A stretch of DNA of 64,000 nt from an uncultured Eubacterium sp. (GTDB lineage: Bacteria > Bacillota > Clostridia > Lachnospirales > Lachnospiraceae). The notes beneath the pieces were generated by a model that saw only the letters and a list, made by a program, of their open reading frames with translations, was not told the DNA's origin and did no database searches. The translations under genes and the position numbers were made by a program. Positions 24,780 to 34,023 of this stretch are shown in pieces. The stretch spans positions 1 through 64,000 of the forward strand of contig USBB01000005.1 of NCBI GenBank assembly GCA_900552795.1, read 5' to 3'. Position 1 is the first letter of the stretch. Each line of letters opens with the position of its first letter.

Positions 24780-26069
24780 TTATAATGACTGTTTATCAAT
24801 ATAGTTTACTTTATATTTTATGTTAGAAAACTTCTGACTGCTGTAGAGGCTGAAGTATCCTGACAGCAGGTAACTTATCGCTATACAAAGAACACAAAAA
24901 TGCAGGCTTTGTGAGCCGAACATTTCTATTGCCATCAGAAGAGATGTTATCGGACAGTTGGTAACTCCGCAGAATACACTGACCATTCCGCAGGCTGCAC
25001 ATATTCCTACCGGAAGACCGAATACAGGAGCAAGAAAGCTTCCGAGTGTTGCACCTACAAATAGCGTCGGAACTATTTCTCCCCCTTTAAATCCGCCTCC
25101 GAGTGTAACTGCAGTAAACAGTATTTTTAGTAAAAATACATACCATGCGCAGCTTGTTACAAAGCTTGCAGATATAATTGAAGTACCTGCACCCAGATAA
25201 TCTGTTGTATTAAAAATATATCTTAAAGCGATTACTAAAAGTGCAGCTGTGATAATTCTTATGTACTGATTTTCGATAAATTTTGAATATATTTTTTCAG
25301 CCTGATGAAGTGCTATGCAAAGAAGGGCACTTGCACAGGCGAAAAATACTGCAATTATGACCATTTTAAGCCCTGATATTGCAGTAAACGAGGGAATTTC
25401 ATTTACTGCAAAGGCGGTGGCCTCATTACCGAAAAGCAGTGATATTTTCCCTGCTATTAAAGAAGCAAGAACACAAGGAACCAAAGCAATGTAATACATT
25501 TTTCCTACAACTACGACTTCCATGGAAAATACAGCTGCTGCGACAGGCGTTCCAAAAAGTGCTGAGAAACATGCACTCATACCGCACATGGTCATCACCC
25601 TTGTATCATTTGCATCAAATTTGAATATTTTTGCAAAAAATGAGCCAAGTGAGCCGCCGACTTGAAGTGCCGCACCTTCACGACCGGCTGAACCTCCGCA
25701 GATATGTGTGAGAGTGGTTGCAATTATAATCAGAGGTGACATTCTGACAGGAATACTTTCGCTTGTCCTTAACGATGAGATTACGAGGTTGGTTCCTTTT
25801 TTGGCAGAAGCACCGAATATCCTGTACAAAAAAACGATTATGATACCTGAAACAGGAAGCAGGAAAAGCATCCACGGATTTGACTGTCTGAAATCGGCTG
25901 CAAAAGAGAGCAGATGATGAAAAAGTGCGCCTATGGCACCTATAACCACGCCGGATATACATGCACAGGCTGTCCATTTAAAAAATGCTTTTAACAGAGC
26001 CGGCAGAGTCTGAACCTGTTCTGTATTTTTTATTTTATTAAATAAATCTTTAATTTGTAAGGTTTTCAT
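24780..26069 (-). CDS. CLC-type anion transporter, probably CLC-F fluoride exporter
   Basis: The 429-residue membrane protein has CLC-family motifs: GGSAGREGAALQVGGS (selectivity-filter and gating-Glu region) and GGGFKGGEIVPTLFVGATLG. The canonical GSGIP sequence is replaced by GTNLVISS, a feature shared with the CLC-F branch, which exchanges fluoride for protons. A chloride-type role cannot be excluded. I looked upstream for a fluoride riboswitch and saw none. The start ATG lies 1 base after the CYTH-gene stop, with AAGGAG upstream, so both are in one minus-strand operon. Confidence 0.8.
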   Translation of the reverse strand: MKTLQIKDLFNKIKNTEQVQTLPALLKAFFKWTACACISGVVIGAIGALFHHLLSFAADFRQSNPWMLFLLPVSGIIIVFLYRIFGASAKKGTNLVISSLRTSESIPVRMSPLIIIATTLTHICGGSAGREGAALQVGGSLGSFFAKIFKFDANDTRVMTMCGMSACFSALFGTPVAAAVFSMEVVVVGKMYYIALVPCVLASLIAGKISLLFGNEATAFAVNEIPSFTAISGLKMVIIAVFFACASALLCIALHQAEKIYSKFIENQYIRIITAALLVIALRYIFNTTDYLGAGTSIISASFVTSCAWYVFLLKILFTAVTLGGGFKGGEIVPTLFVGATLGSFLAPVFGLPVGICAACGMVSVFCGVTNCPITSLLMAIEMFGSQSLHFCVLCIAISYLLSGYFSLYSSQKFSNIKYKVNYIDKQSL

Positions 26070-26070
26070 C

Positions 26071-26535
26071 TTATTGTAAATTCTCCTTAAAAGCTTTTTG
26101 GCTCATATTGCTGTTGTGATATGCAGGGTCATTAGTTACATCTTTAATAAACCATGATGGCGGAATATAATCCTCCGCTTCTTTGGTGTTGTCAAATTCA
26201 ACCTCAGCAAGTACAGTTCCGGCAAATACACCCTCAAAAATATCAAGTTCTATTGTCGTGCCGGTTTGTTCCGGTATTTCATATCTTTTTTTGGTTATTA
26301 TATTGCCGTCAGATTTCTTTATAAGATGTTCATATGACTGCTTTGTTAAAGGCAGATTATATTCTTCCCTTGACATAAGGCCGCTTCCTTTGTAAGTAAG
26401 ATAGTAATTATCATTGTCTTTGCGGACTCTTATTACAGGGTTTGTGCAAAGGTATCCTTGCTCGATTTCCCTGCATTTGTAGTTGTTAAGATTATCCGGT
26501 AGTTCTGATATTAAAAATTTTCGTTCAATTTCCAT
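26071..26535 (-). CDS. CYTH domain protein (triphosphate-binding)
   Basis: The 154-residue protein opens with EIERKFL, the ExExK motif of the CYTH/triphosphate tunnel metalloenzyme fold. It continues with alternating basic and acidic residues lining the tunnel: RVRKDNDNYYLTYKG, KKRYEIP, ELDIFEG and AEVEFD. Bacterial relatives hydrolyse tripolyphosphate or thiamine triphosphate; the substrate here is unknown. It is immediately followed by the CLC gene on the same strand. Length is typical of single-domain members. Confidence 0.88.
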   Translation of the reverse strand: MEIERKFLISELPDNLNNYKCREIEQGYLCTNPVIRVRKDNDNYYLTYKGSGLMSREEYNLPLTKQSYEHLIKKSDGNIITKKRYEIPEQTGTTIELDIFEGVFAGTVLAEVEFDNTKEAEDYIPPSWFIKDVTNDPAYHNSNMSQKAFKENLQ

Positions 26536-26583
26536 ATTTAAATGAATTCTCCATTCCTAAGATTTTAGTTTTATTATGATTAC

Positions 26584-26622
26584 ACAAAAAATGGCTGCGC
26601 AAATTAAATTTGCAACAGCCAT
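26584..26622 (-). terminator. Terminator after the HU gene
   Basis: Read on the minus strand, ATGGCTG and CAGCCAT (26616-26622, 26591-26597) close an inner GCAAAT/ATTTGC helix and are followed by TTTTTTGTG. Confidence 0.8.
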
Positions 26623-26666
26623 AAGTAAGTCGATTTCAATAATATTAAATCGGACATTAACCGATA

Positions 26667-26942
26667 TTAGTTGTTAACAATATCCTTTAAAGCTTTTCCA
26701 GCTTTGAATTTAGGAGCTTTGCATGCAGGAATTTCAATAGCTTTACCTGTCTGTGGATTCTTGCCTGTTCTTGCAGCTCTCTTAGAAACTTCAAAAGTAC
26801 CGAATCCAACAAGCTGAATCTTACCGTCATTCTTTAATTCTTCAGTAATTGTGTCTGTGAAAGCTTTTAAAGCTTTTTCTGCATCTTTCTTAGATAATTC
26901 AGCCTTTTCAGCTATAGCTGCGACTAACTCTGTCTTATTCAT
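26667..26942 (-). CDS. hup: DNA-binding protein HU
   Basis: The 91-residue protein is a typical HU: MNKTELVAAIAEKAELSKKDAEKAL at the N-terminus, the core VGFGTFEVSKRAARTGKNPQTG, and the DNA-intercalating Pro in KNPQTGK. HU dimers bend and compact DNA. The start follows AGGAGG closely. A promoter lies 48-76 bases upstream, and a terminator follows, so it is monocistronic. Confidence is high. Confidence 0.97.
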   Translation of the reverse strand: MNKTELVAAIAEKAELSKKDAEKALKAFTDTITEELKNDGKIQLVGFGTFEVSKRAARTGKNPQTGKAIEIPACKAPKFKAGKALKDIVNN

Positions 26943-26989
26943 GTATAATACATCCTCCTTGAACCATATAGGTTAATAATATAATTCTA

Positions 26990-27018
26990 TATATACTCCT
27001 ATAAAGTAAGTTTGTCAA
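26990..27018 (-). promoter_or_regulatory. Promoter of the HU gene
   Basis: On the minus strand TTGACA (27018-27013) and TATATA (26995-26990) are separated by 17 bases. The -35 box overlaps the stop codon of the upstream ABC-F gene. Confidence 0.75.
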
Positions 27019-28961
27019 TAAAAACCGCTATTTTCCGACAAATCCTCCCATTTTTCGTAAAGCGTATCAAGTTCATCACTGAGAGAAGTTTTTTCATTAT
27101 GCAATTCCATAAGCTTTGCGGTATCACGGCACACCTCGGGCAGAGATGATTCTTCATCAATTGCAATTATGCGTTCTTCAATACGCGCAATATTTTCTTC
27201 TGTTTTTTTAAGCTCGTTTTTTAATTTACGCAGTCTTGCCTGTTCTTCCTTTGATTGCTGCCAGCTTATCTTTGCTTCTGCTTTTGAAGACGTATCATAT
27301 GTGTTTGGGACTTCTGCTCCTGATATAGATGCATTTATGCCTGCAGCTTCAGAGAGTATTTCCCTTTTTTCGATATAATAATCATAGTTGCCTATATAAT
27401 TGATTATTTTTTTATTGTTAAGCTCCAAAATTCTTGTGGCAGTAGTATTTATAAAATACCTGTCGTGTGATACGTAAAGGATTGTGCCTGTATAGCTGTT
27501 TAGAGCATTTTCAAGAATTTCTTTTGAAACTATATCAAGGTGGTTAGTAGGCTCGTCAAGTATAAGGAAATTAGCGTTTGACAGCATAAGTTTGGCTAAG
27601 GAAACGCGTCCGCGCTCGCCGCCGCTTAAGTCACGTATAAGTTTAAATACGTCATCGCCTGTAAAAAGAAATGCAGCAAGTGTATTTCTTATTCTTGTAT
27701 TATTCAGGTCAGGATAAGCGTTCTGTAATTCATCAAACAGAGTATTATCGGGATTAAGTATGTTGTGTTCCTGATCATAGTAGCCAATGTTAACGTTTGT
27801 TCCGAGTGTTATAGTACCTGCATCAGGTGCGGTTATACCGTTTATAAGCTTAAGTATTGTGGTTTTACCAGTTCCGTTATTGCCTATGAGAGCAACACGT
27901 TCACCACGCTTTATCTCAAAATCTATATTTTCAAATAAACAATTATTGTCAAACGATTTGGAAAGGTTATTTACGTTAAGAACATCATTTCCGCTTACTA
28001 TATCGGGCTCAAGTTTTATGTTCATTTTATCGTTTAATTCGACAGGTTTATTGACACGCTCTATTTTATTAAGCATTTTTTCTCTGCTTTCTGCACGCTT
28101 TATAGATTTTTCCCTGTTAAACTGCTTAAGCTTTGTTATAACCTCTTCGTGATGTTTGATTTCACGCTGCTGGTTTAAATATTCTTTAAGCTGCATATTT
28201 CTAAGAATTGCCTTTTTTGCTGCGTAGTCGGTATAATTGCCAGAAAATACGCTTACAATGCCATTGTCAATCTCTATAATTTTTGAGACGATTTTATCAA
28301 GAAAATATCTGTCGTGAGCGACGATAATAACACTGCCTTTATAAGACGAAAGGTAATTTTCAAGCCATGCGATAGATTCCATGTCGAGGTGGTTAGTAGG
28401 CTCGTCCAAAAGTATTATGTCGGGTTTTGATATGAGAAGTTTGCCTAAGGCTATTCGTGTTTTTTGGCCTCCGGATAAGGTGTTTGTTTTAAGTGAAAAA
28501 TCCGCTTCATTAAATCCCAATCCTTTGAGAATTCCTATAACCTCGCTTCTGTATGCGTAACCGTTTTGAAGTTCGAATTCATGGTTAAGCCTTGTGTACT
28601 GTTCTAAAAGATTTTCAAGGTCACTGCCGGTTTTGTCTTTCATACTGATTTCAAGAGCTCGTATGCGCGCTTCCATATCAATAATTTCCTGTTTTGTGGA
28701 CATTACTTCGTCAAAAATAGTATTGTTTGATGTCAGATTCTGGTGCTGCGATAAATATCCGAGAGTTTTGTCTTTAGATAATGTTACCTGTCCTCCATCA
28801 GCAGACAGCTCGCCGACTATTATTTTTAAAAGAGTCGATTTTCCGGCTCCGTTTATACCTATTACTGCAGCTTTTTCGTGGTCCTCTATATTGAAAGTAC
28901 AATCTTGTATTATTTGATTTGTTCCAAAAGCCTTACTTATATGACTGCATGAAAGAATCAT
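27015..28961 (-). CDS. ABC-F family ATPase
   Basis: The 648-residue protein has two ABC ATPase cassettes and no membrane segments. Walker A motifs are GINGAGKST and GNNGTGKTT; signatures are LSGGQKTRIALGK and LSGGERGRVSLAK; both Walker B motifs read LDEPTNHLD. A linker of about 80 residues joins the halves, and a charged coiled-coil tail lies at the C-terminus (residues about 550-640). ABC-F proteins act on the ribosome, as translation factors or antibiotic-resistance proteins; which this is cannot be told. The start is ATG 28961 after AAGGAG; an upstream in-frame extension has no ribosome site. Confidence 0.93.
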   Translation of the reverse strand: MILSCSHISKAFGTNQIIQDCTFNIEDHEKAAVIGINGAGKSTLLKIIVGELSADGGQVTLSKDKTLGYLSQHQNLTSNNTIFDEVMSTKQEIIDMEARIRALEISMKDKTGSDLENLLEQYTRLNHEFELQNGYAYRSEVIGILKGLGFNEADFSLKTNTLSGGQKTRIALGKLLISKPDIILLDEPTNHLDMESIAWLENYLSSYKGSVIIVAHDRYFLDKIVSKIIEIDNGIVSVFSGNYTDYAAKKAILRNMQLKEYLNQQREIKHHEEVITKLKQFNREKSIKRAESREKMLNKIERVNKPVELNDKMNIKLEPDIVSGNDVLNVNNLSKSFDNNCLFENIDFEIKRGERVALIGNNGTGKTTILKLINGITAPDAGTITLGTNVNIGYYDQEHNILNPDNTLFDELQNAYPDLNNTRIRNTLAAFLFTGDDVFKLIRDLSGGERGRVSLAKLMLSNANFLILDEPTNHLDIVSKEILENALNSYTGTILYVSHDRYFINTTATRILELNNKKIINYIGNYDYYIEKREILSEAAGINASISGAEVPNTYDTSSKAEAKISWQQSKEEQARLRKLKNELKKTEENIARIEERIIAIDEESSLPEVCRDTAKLMELHNEKTSLSDELDTLYEKWEDLSENSGFY

Positions 28962-29011
28962 AAAAAATCTCCTTTTCCGCAGCAACTTATGCTGCGTCCT
29001 TTGCACATTGT

Positions 29012-29070
29012 AATTAGGGTATCAAAATACCATAATTATGATTATATGGATTGTTTCGTGTTGTGCACTT
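29012..29070 (+). repeat. Dispersed repeat, partial copy
   Basis: The segment begins with AATTAGGGTATCAAAATACC (a GGTAT/ATACC stem), then ATAATTATGATTATATGGATTG, TTTCGTG and TTGTGCACTT. It aligns with 17796-17855 with moderate divergence, in the same orientation, and with the right part of the 6110-6301 element in inverse orientation. It lies between the divergent ABC-F and helicase genes. Confidence 0.6.
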
Positions 29071-29136
29071 CTTTAATCCTCCACAATATTATAAATGTAA
29101 ACAGTTATAAAAGTAAATAGAAACTACAGTATTTCT

Positions 29137-29165
29137 TTGACTTATGAGTTGAATTATCATATACT
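29137..29165 (+). promoter_or_regulatory. Promoter of the DEAD-box helicase gene
   Basis: TTGACT (29137-29142) and TATACT (29160-29165) are 17 bases apart, 38 bases before the start codon. Confidence 0.7.
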
Positions 29166-29203
29166 GTTTAAGTTAAATTTAATTGAGGAAAGAGAATAAG
29201 AGA

Positions 29204-30811
29204 ATGAGATTTGAAGAATTAGTAGCAGATGAGAGAATTTTAAGGGCAGTTGAAGATATGGGATTTGAGGAGGCATCTCCGATACAGGCACAGTCAATAC
29301 CTGCTGTTTTGCAGGGCAAGGATATAGTAGGACAGGCGCAGACAGGAACAGGTAAGACAGCAGCTTATTCAATTCCGCTGCTTGAGAAGATAGATCCTGA
29401 TTTAAAAAAGGTTCAGGCAATAGTTCTTTGTCCGACGAGAGAGCTTGCAGTTCAGGTTGCAGAAGAAATACGTAAGCTTGCAAAATATATGAGTGACATA
29501 AAAGTACTTCCGATATATGGAGGGCAGGAGATTGTCAGACAGATAAAGTCATTAAAATCAGGTGTTCAGATTGTTGTGGGAACACCGGGACGTGTTATGG
29601 ATCATATGAGAAGAAAAACTGTAAAGTTTGATAATGTATCAATGGTTGTTCTTGATGAGGCAGACGAGATGCTTGATATGGGATTTCGTGAAGATATGGA
29701 AACAATTCTTAAAGAGACACCGAATGACAGACAGACTGTTATGTTTTCTGCCACAATGCCGAAAGCTATTCTTGATATAGCAAAGACTTTCCAGAATAAT
29801 CCGGAAACCATAAAGGTTGTAAGAAAAGAGCTTACAGTAAAAAATATAGAGCAGTATTATTATGAAGTGAGACAAAAGAATAAAAACGAAGTTCTTTGCA
29901 GACTTATCGATATTTACAATCCAAGACTTTCAGTTGTATTTTGCAACACTAAAAAGCAGGTTGATGAGCTTATTTCTGCTCTTAAGGGCAGAGGCTATTT
30001 TGCAGATGGGATACACGGTGATATGAAGCAGGCCCAAAGAGACAGAGTTATGGCGGATTTCAGAAGCGGAAAGACAGAAATACTTATTGCTACAGATGTT
30101 GCGGCAAGAGGTATAGATGTTGATGATGTAGATATTGTATTTAACTATGATTTGCCGCAGGACGAAGAGTATTATGTACACAGAATCGGAAGAACAGGCC
30201 GTGCCGGAAGAAGCGGACTTGCACTTTCGTTTGTATCAGGCAAAGAGGTGTACAAATTAAAGGATATAGAGCATTACTGCAAGACTAAAATTAAGGCAAA
30301 GCCTATTCCGTCAATGGATGATGTAAAAAATACAAAGCTTGAGGTATTGTTTGATAAGGTTAGAGAAACTGTTAATGAGGGTGGTTTGTCTGACATGATA
30401 GAGATGGTTGAAAATCAGATAAATGAAGAAGATTATACTATTATGGATATGGCAGCGGCACTTCTTAAGATGACAGTCGGCGAGTCTCTTGCTGACAGGG
30501 AAGATGTCGAGGAGGTTCATTTTGACATGGAGGGTGACAGAAGAGGAATGGTTCGTCTGTTTATAAATGTCGGAAAGAAAGATAAGATAAAACCTGCTCA
30601 TATTTTAGGAGCGATTTCAGGTGAATCAGGTATACCTGGAAAGCTCGTTGGGGCAATAGATATGCTTGACAGTTATACGTTTGTGGAGATTCCTGCAAAG
30701 CATGCCGATGCAGTTCTTAAAGCAATGGAGAATGTTAAAATCAGAGGCAGAAAAGTGAACATGGAAAAGGCAAAGGGCACAGGACTTAGAAGAAAGAAAA
30801 GAAAAAAATAA
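29204..30811 (+). CDS. DEAD-box RNA helicase with DbpA-type C-terminal domain
   Basis: The 535-residue helicase shows all core motifs: Q motif (GFEEASPIQAQSIP), AQTGTGKT, PTRELA, TPGR, DEAD, SAT, ARGIDVDDVD and HRIGRTGRAGR. Residues about 455-525 form a DbpA-like RNA-binding domain (INVGKKDKIKPAHILGAISGESGI), which in relatives binds structured rRNA, so a role in ribosome assembly or cold response is likely. The tail is rich in Lys/Arg. The start is ATG 29204, about 10 bases after GAGGAAAG. It has its own promoter and runs directly into the MetH activation gene. Confidence 0.93.
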   Translation: MRFEELVADERILRAVEDMGFEEASPIQAQSIPAVLQGKDIVGQAQTGTGKTAAYSIPLLEKIDPDLKKVQAIVLCPTRELAVQVAEEIRKLAKYMSDIKVLPIYGGQEIVRQIKSLKSGVQIVVGTPGRVMDHMRRKTVKFDNVSMVVLDEADEMLDMGFREDMETILKETPNDRQTVMFSATMPKAILDIAKTFQNNPETIKVVRKELTVKNIEQYYYEVRQKNKNEVLCRLIDIYNPRLSVVFCNTKKQVDELISALKGRGYFADGIHGDMKQAQRDRVMADFRSGKTEILIATDVAARGIDVDDVDIVFNYDLPQDEEYYVHRIGRTGRAGRSGLALSFVSGKEVYKLKDIEHYCKTKIKAKPIPSMDDVKNTKLEVLFDKVRETVNEGGLSDMIEMVENQINEEDYTIMDMAAALLKMTVGESLADREDVEEVHFDMEGDRRGMVRLFINVGKKDKIKPAHILGAISGESGIPGKLVGAIDMLDSYTFVEIPAKHADAVLKAMENVKIRGRKVNMEKAKGTGLRRKKRKK

Positions 30812-30812
30812 T

Positions 30813-31499
30813 ATGAATGATAAGATAATCCTAAGCAAATTGAATAGAAGAGAGGCGTTAAGATACTTAGGATATAAGAGTACAGACGTCGACGAAAATA
30901 TAAAAAATATTATGGATATATGTGAAAAAAAGGTTCTTTCGGCAGCGAAGCCGAGGTTCACATATAAGGTATTTAACATTGAGATTACAGGCGGCGGAGT
31001 ACATTGTATAGGAACAGATCTCGTTCTTAAGGGTAATTCGATTCTTGAACATTTAAAAGGATGTGAAATGGCAGTGCTTATGGCTGTAACGATATCGTCT
31101 GATATAGACAGGCTGATAAGAATTGCACAGCTTGAAGATATTGCACATGCTCTTATAATTGACAGTATGTCAAGTGTTGCGGTAGAACAGGCTGGTGACA
31201 GGGCAGAAGAAATAATTGACAGTGAATTTTCAGAGTATTACAAAACATTTCGTTTCAGTCCCGGATATGGTGATATGCCTATACAGCAGCAGCCTGAGTT
31301 TATAAAGCAGTTAAATGCTGACAAGCTGATAGGGCTTACTGTAAATGCAGATTCATTTATGCTTATGCCGACTAAGTCGGTCACTGCGGTTATAGGATTA
31401 TCAAAAAATAAAATAGACGCAAAATCAAAAGGCTGCATTACATGCAGTATGTACAAAACGTGCAAATTCAGAGAAGAAGGTGGTCGTTGCAATGGGTAA
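30813..31499 (+). CDS. Methionine synthase reactivation-domain protein
   Basis: The 228-residue protein corresponds to the activation (C-terminal) domain of cobalamin-dependent methionine synthase. The signature RFSPGYGDMPIQQQP is present, and CITCSMYKTCKFREEGGRC forms a Cys-rich tail. In E. coli this domain binds S-adenosylmethionine and remethylates oxidised cobalamin; in many Clostridia it is a separate gene. It starts 2 bases after the helicase stop codon and overlaps metH by 8 bases, so the pair is translationally coupled. The four-cysteine tail is not found in E. coli MetH and might hold a metal centre. Confidence 0.88.
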   Translation: MNDKIILSKLNRREALRYLGYKSTDVDENIKNIMDICEKKVLSAAKPRFTYKVFNIEITGGGVHCIGTDLVLKGNSILEHLKGCEMAVLMAVTISSDIDRLIRIAQLEDIAHALIIDSMSSVAVEQAGDRAEEIIDSEFSEYYKTFRFSPGYGDMPIQQQPEFIKQLNADKLIGLTVNADSFMLMPTKSVTAVIGLSKNKIDAKSKGCITCSMYKTCKFREEGGRCNG

Positions 31500-33954
31500 A
31501 GGTTTTAGGGAGCTTTTAGAAAATGAGTATGTTATATTTGACGGCGGCATGGGAACTATGCTTTTTGATGCCGGCATGAAAACAGGTCAGATACCGGAAA
31601 CTCTTAATATAACAGATCCGCAGCTGCTTATTTCAATACATGAAAAGTATCTTAACGCAGGGGCTGATGTTATCTACGCAAATACTTTCGGTGCAAACGC
31701 ATATAAGCTTGATGGCTGCGGTTACAGTGCAGATCAGCTTATTGAGGCTGGAATAAAAAATGCAAAAACAGCATGTGAAAATGTAAATAGTGAGGCGCTT
31801 GTAGCACTTGATATAGGGCCTATCGGACAGCTTCTTGAGCCATCGGGAACATTAAGCTTTGAGGAAGCTTATGAAATGTATGCCGAGGCTGTAAAGGCCG
31901 GAGCTGCGGCCGGAGCTGACCTGGTTGTGTTTGAGACGATGACGGACCTTATGGATGTTAAGGCTGCAGTGCTTGCGGCAAAGGAAAATACGGAGCTTCC
32001 AATTGTGTGCACTATGTCATTTGAAGAAAATATGCGTACCTTTACGGGCTGTCATGTTTCAGCAATGGCTCTTACATTGCAGGGACTTGGTGTTGATGCG
32101 ATAGGAATTAATTGTTCACTTGGGCCAAAGGAGCTTGCTCCGGTGGTTTGCGAGCTTTCTAAATGGACAACACTTCCTATAGTTATGAAGCCTAATGCAG
32201 GACTTCCTGATCCAAAGACAAATAAATACAATGTTGATGCAGTTGAATTTGCAAATCTTATGAAAGATTTAAGAAAATTCGGCATTAAGATTTATGGAGG
32301 CTGCTGCGGAACAAATCCTGAATATATAAAAGAGCTTTCCAAAATGCTTAAAGAATATGGCAATGAGTGTGATGAGAGCTTTAAAATTAAAAATATTCCT
32401 GCGGCGGTGTGTTCAGCGACAAAGACTGTTACAATAACAGAGCCGAGGATAATCGGTGAAAGAATTAATCCTACGGGAAAGAAATTATTTAAGGAAGCTC
32501 TTATTAACGGCAATATAGATTATATATTAAATCAGGCACTTGAGCAGGTTAATGCAGGGGCTGATATTCTTGATGTAAATGTCGGACTTCCGGGAATTGA
32601 CGAAAAGCAGATGATGATAACTGCAGTAAAATCAATACAGTCTGTTGTTGAAGTTCCTCTTCAGATAGACTCAACAATTCCTGAGGTTCTTGATTCTGCA
32701 TTAAGAGTATATAACGGAAAGCCGATAGTTAACTCTGTTAATGGTGAAGAGGAATCACTTAAAACAGTACTTCCTATAGTAAAAAAATACGGAGCAGCAG
32801 TTGTGGGTCTTACCATTGATAAGGACGGTATACCGGAAAAGGCAAAAGATCGCTTTGCTATAGCACAAAAGATACTTGATGCAGCTTTAAGCTATGGTAT
32901 TCCAAAGGAGGATGTTTATATAGATTGTCTTACACTAACCGCTTCTGCACAGCAGGAGGGCGTGACAGAGACTCTTGAAGCAGTGAAAAGAGTGAAGGAA
33001 GAGCTTGGATTAAAAACAGTTCTCGGAGTGTCAAATATTTCTTTCGGATTGCCTAACAGAGTTTTGGTAAATCACATTTTTCTTACAATGGCACTTCAAA
33101 ACGGGCTTGATTTGCCTATAATAAATCCTAATATTGATGAGATGACGGGAGCTGTGCGAGCATATAAGCTTCTTGCTGGGATAGATGTAAATTCTGTATC
33201 ATTTATAAAGGCATATTCGGATATGCCTAAAATAAAACCGATTGGCGAGGTGAAGCTTACTCATAATAACAGCGTTAAGACAGAAGATGTGCCTGGCACG
33301 TCACTGCAAACTGGAGACGCAGGGCAGTTAAAACAGGAACTGTACAAGTCTGTGCTTTCAGGACTTAAAAATGAGGGAACGTTGCTTACGGAAAAGCTTC
33401 TTGAAACTGCTGACTCAATGGAAATAGTCAATGATGTATTAATTCCGGCGCTCGATAGGACAGGCGAGGAATTTGAGAAAGGAACGCTGTTTTTGCCTCA
33501 GCTTATAATGGCGGCTTCAGTTGCTCAAAGTTCATTTGAGGTTATAAGAAAGCGTATGGCGTCAAATAAGGTTTCACCTGTCAGCAAAGGCAGGATAGTT
33601 ATTGCGACCGTAAAAGGAGACGTGCATGATATAGGTAAAAATATAGTCAGGGTTTTGCTTGAAAATTATGGCTATGAGGTTATTGATTTAGGAAAAGACG
33701 TGCCTTATGAGACGGTTGTGGAGGCAGTTAAGAAATATAATGTAAAGCTTGTAGGTTTGTCAGCCCTTATGACAACTACGCTTAAATCTATGAAAGAGAC
33801 AATTCAGCTTATTCACGATAATGGTCTTGACTGTAAAATCATGGTGGGAGGAGCAGTTCTTACACCTGAGTATGCAAAAGAGATTCATGCAGATTTTTAC
33901 TCAAAGGATGCAAAGGAATCAGTAGACATTGCAAAAAGAGTGTTTGGCAATTAG
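31492..33954 (+). CDS. metH: Cobalamin-dependent methionine synthase (MetH, no activation domain)
   Basis: The 820-residue enzyme transfers the methyl group of methyl-tetrahydrofolate to homocysteine. Residues about 1-300 bind homocysteine through zinc (C208, C271, C272). Residues about 320-580 form the pterin-binding domain (RIIGERINPTG). Residues about 600-690 are the cobalamin cap, and residues about 700-820 the B12 domain with D710-x-H712-x2-G, whose H712 is the cobalt ligand. The activation domain is absent and supplied by the preceding gene. The start is ATG 31492 after GAAGGTGG. Confidence 0.94.
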   Translation: MGKGFRELLENEYVIFDGGMGTMLFDAGMKTGQIPETLNITDPQLLISIHEKYLNAGADVIYANTFGANAYKLDGCGYSADQLIEAGIKNAKTACENVNSEALVALDIGPIGQLLEPSGTLSFEEAYEMYAEAVKAGAAAGADLVVFETMTDLMDVKAAVLAAKENTELPIVCTMSFEENMRTFTGCHVSAMALTLQGLGVDAIGINCSLGPKELAPVVCELSKWTTLPIVMKPNAGLPDPKTNKYNVDAVEFANLMKDLRKFGIKIYGGCCGTNPEYIKELSKMLKEYGNECDESFKIKNIPAAVCSATKTVTITEPRIIGERINPTGKKLFKEALINGNIDYILNQALEQVNAGADILDVNVGLPGIDEKQMMITAVKSIQSVVEVPLQIDSTIPEVLDSALRVYNGKPIVNSVNGEEESLKTVLPIVKKYGAAVVGLTIDKDGIPEKAKDRFAIAQKILDAALSYGIPKEDVYIDCLTLTASAQQEGVTETLEAVKRVKEELGLKTVLGVSNISFGLPNRVLVNHIFLTMALQNGLDLPIINPNIDEMTGAVRAYKLLAGIDVNSVSFIKAYSDMPKIKPIGEVKLTHNNSVKTEDVPGTSLQTGDAGQLKQELYKSVLSGLKNEGTLLTEKLLETADSMEIVNDVLIPALDRTGEEFEKGTLFLPQLIMAASVAQSSFEVIRKRMASNKVSPVSKGRIVIATVKGDVHDIGKNIVRVLLENYGYEVIDLGKDVPYETVVEAVKKYNVKLVGLSALMTTTLKSMKETIQLIHDNGLDCKIMVGGAVLTPEYAKEIHADFYSKDAKESVDIAKRVFGN

Positions 33955-33956
33955 CT

Positions 33957-33985
33957 TTGACAATATTTTCACACTGATATATAAT
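33957..33985 (+). promoter_or_regulatory. Consensus promoter of rex
   Basis: TTGACA (33957-33962) and TATAAT (33980-33985) have a 17-base spacer, a near-ideal sigma-A promoter immediately after metH. No convincing Rex palindrome is visible near it. Confidence 0.85.
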
Positions 33986-34023
33986 TACGTCAATATATGT
34001 AACTTAGAACTTAGGAGAGAAGT

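Noticed and set aside
26536..26666. Possible fluoride riboswitch upstream of the CYTH-CLC operon
   Set aside because: No conserved aptamer sequence is visible on the minus strand; the segment is explained by the HU terminator.
33955..34023. Rex operator for autoregulation
   Set aside because: No palindrome close to the clostridial TTGTTAA-type consensus is present; only a consensus sigma-A promoter.
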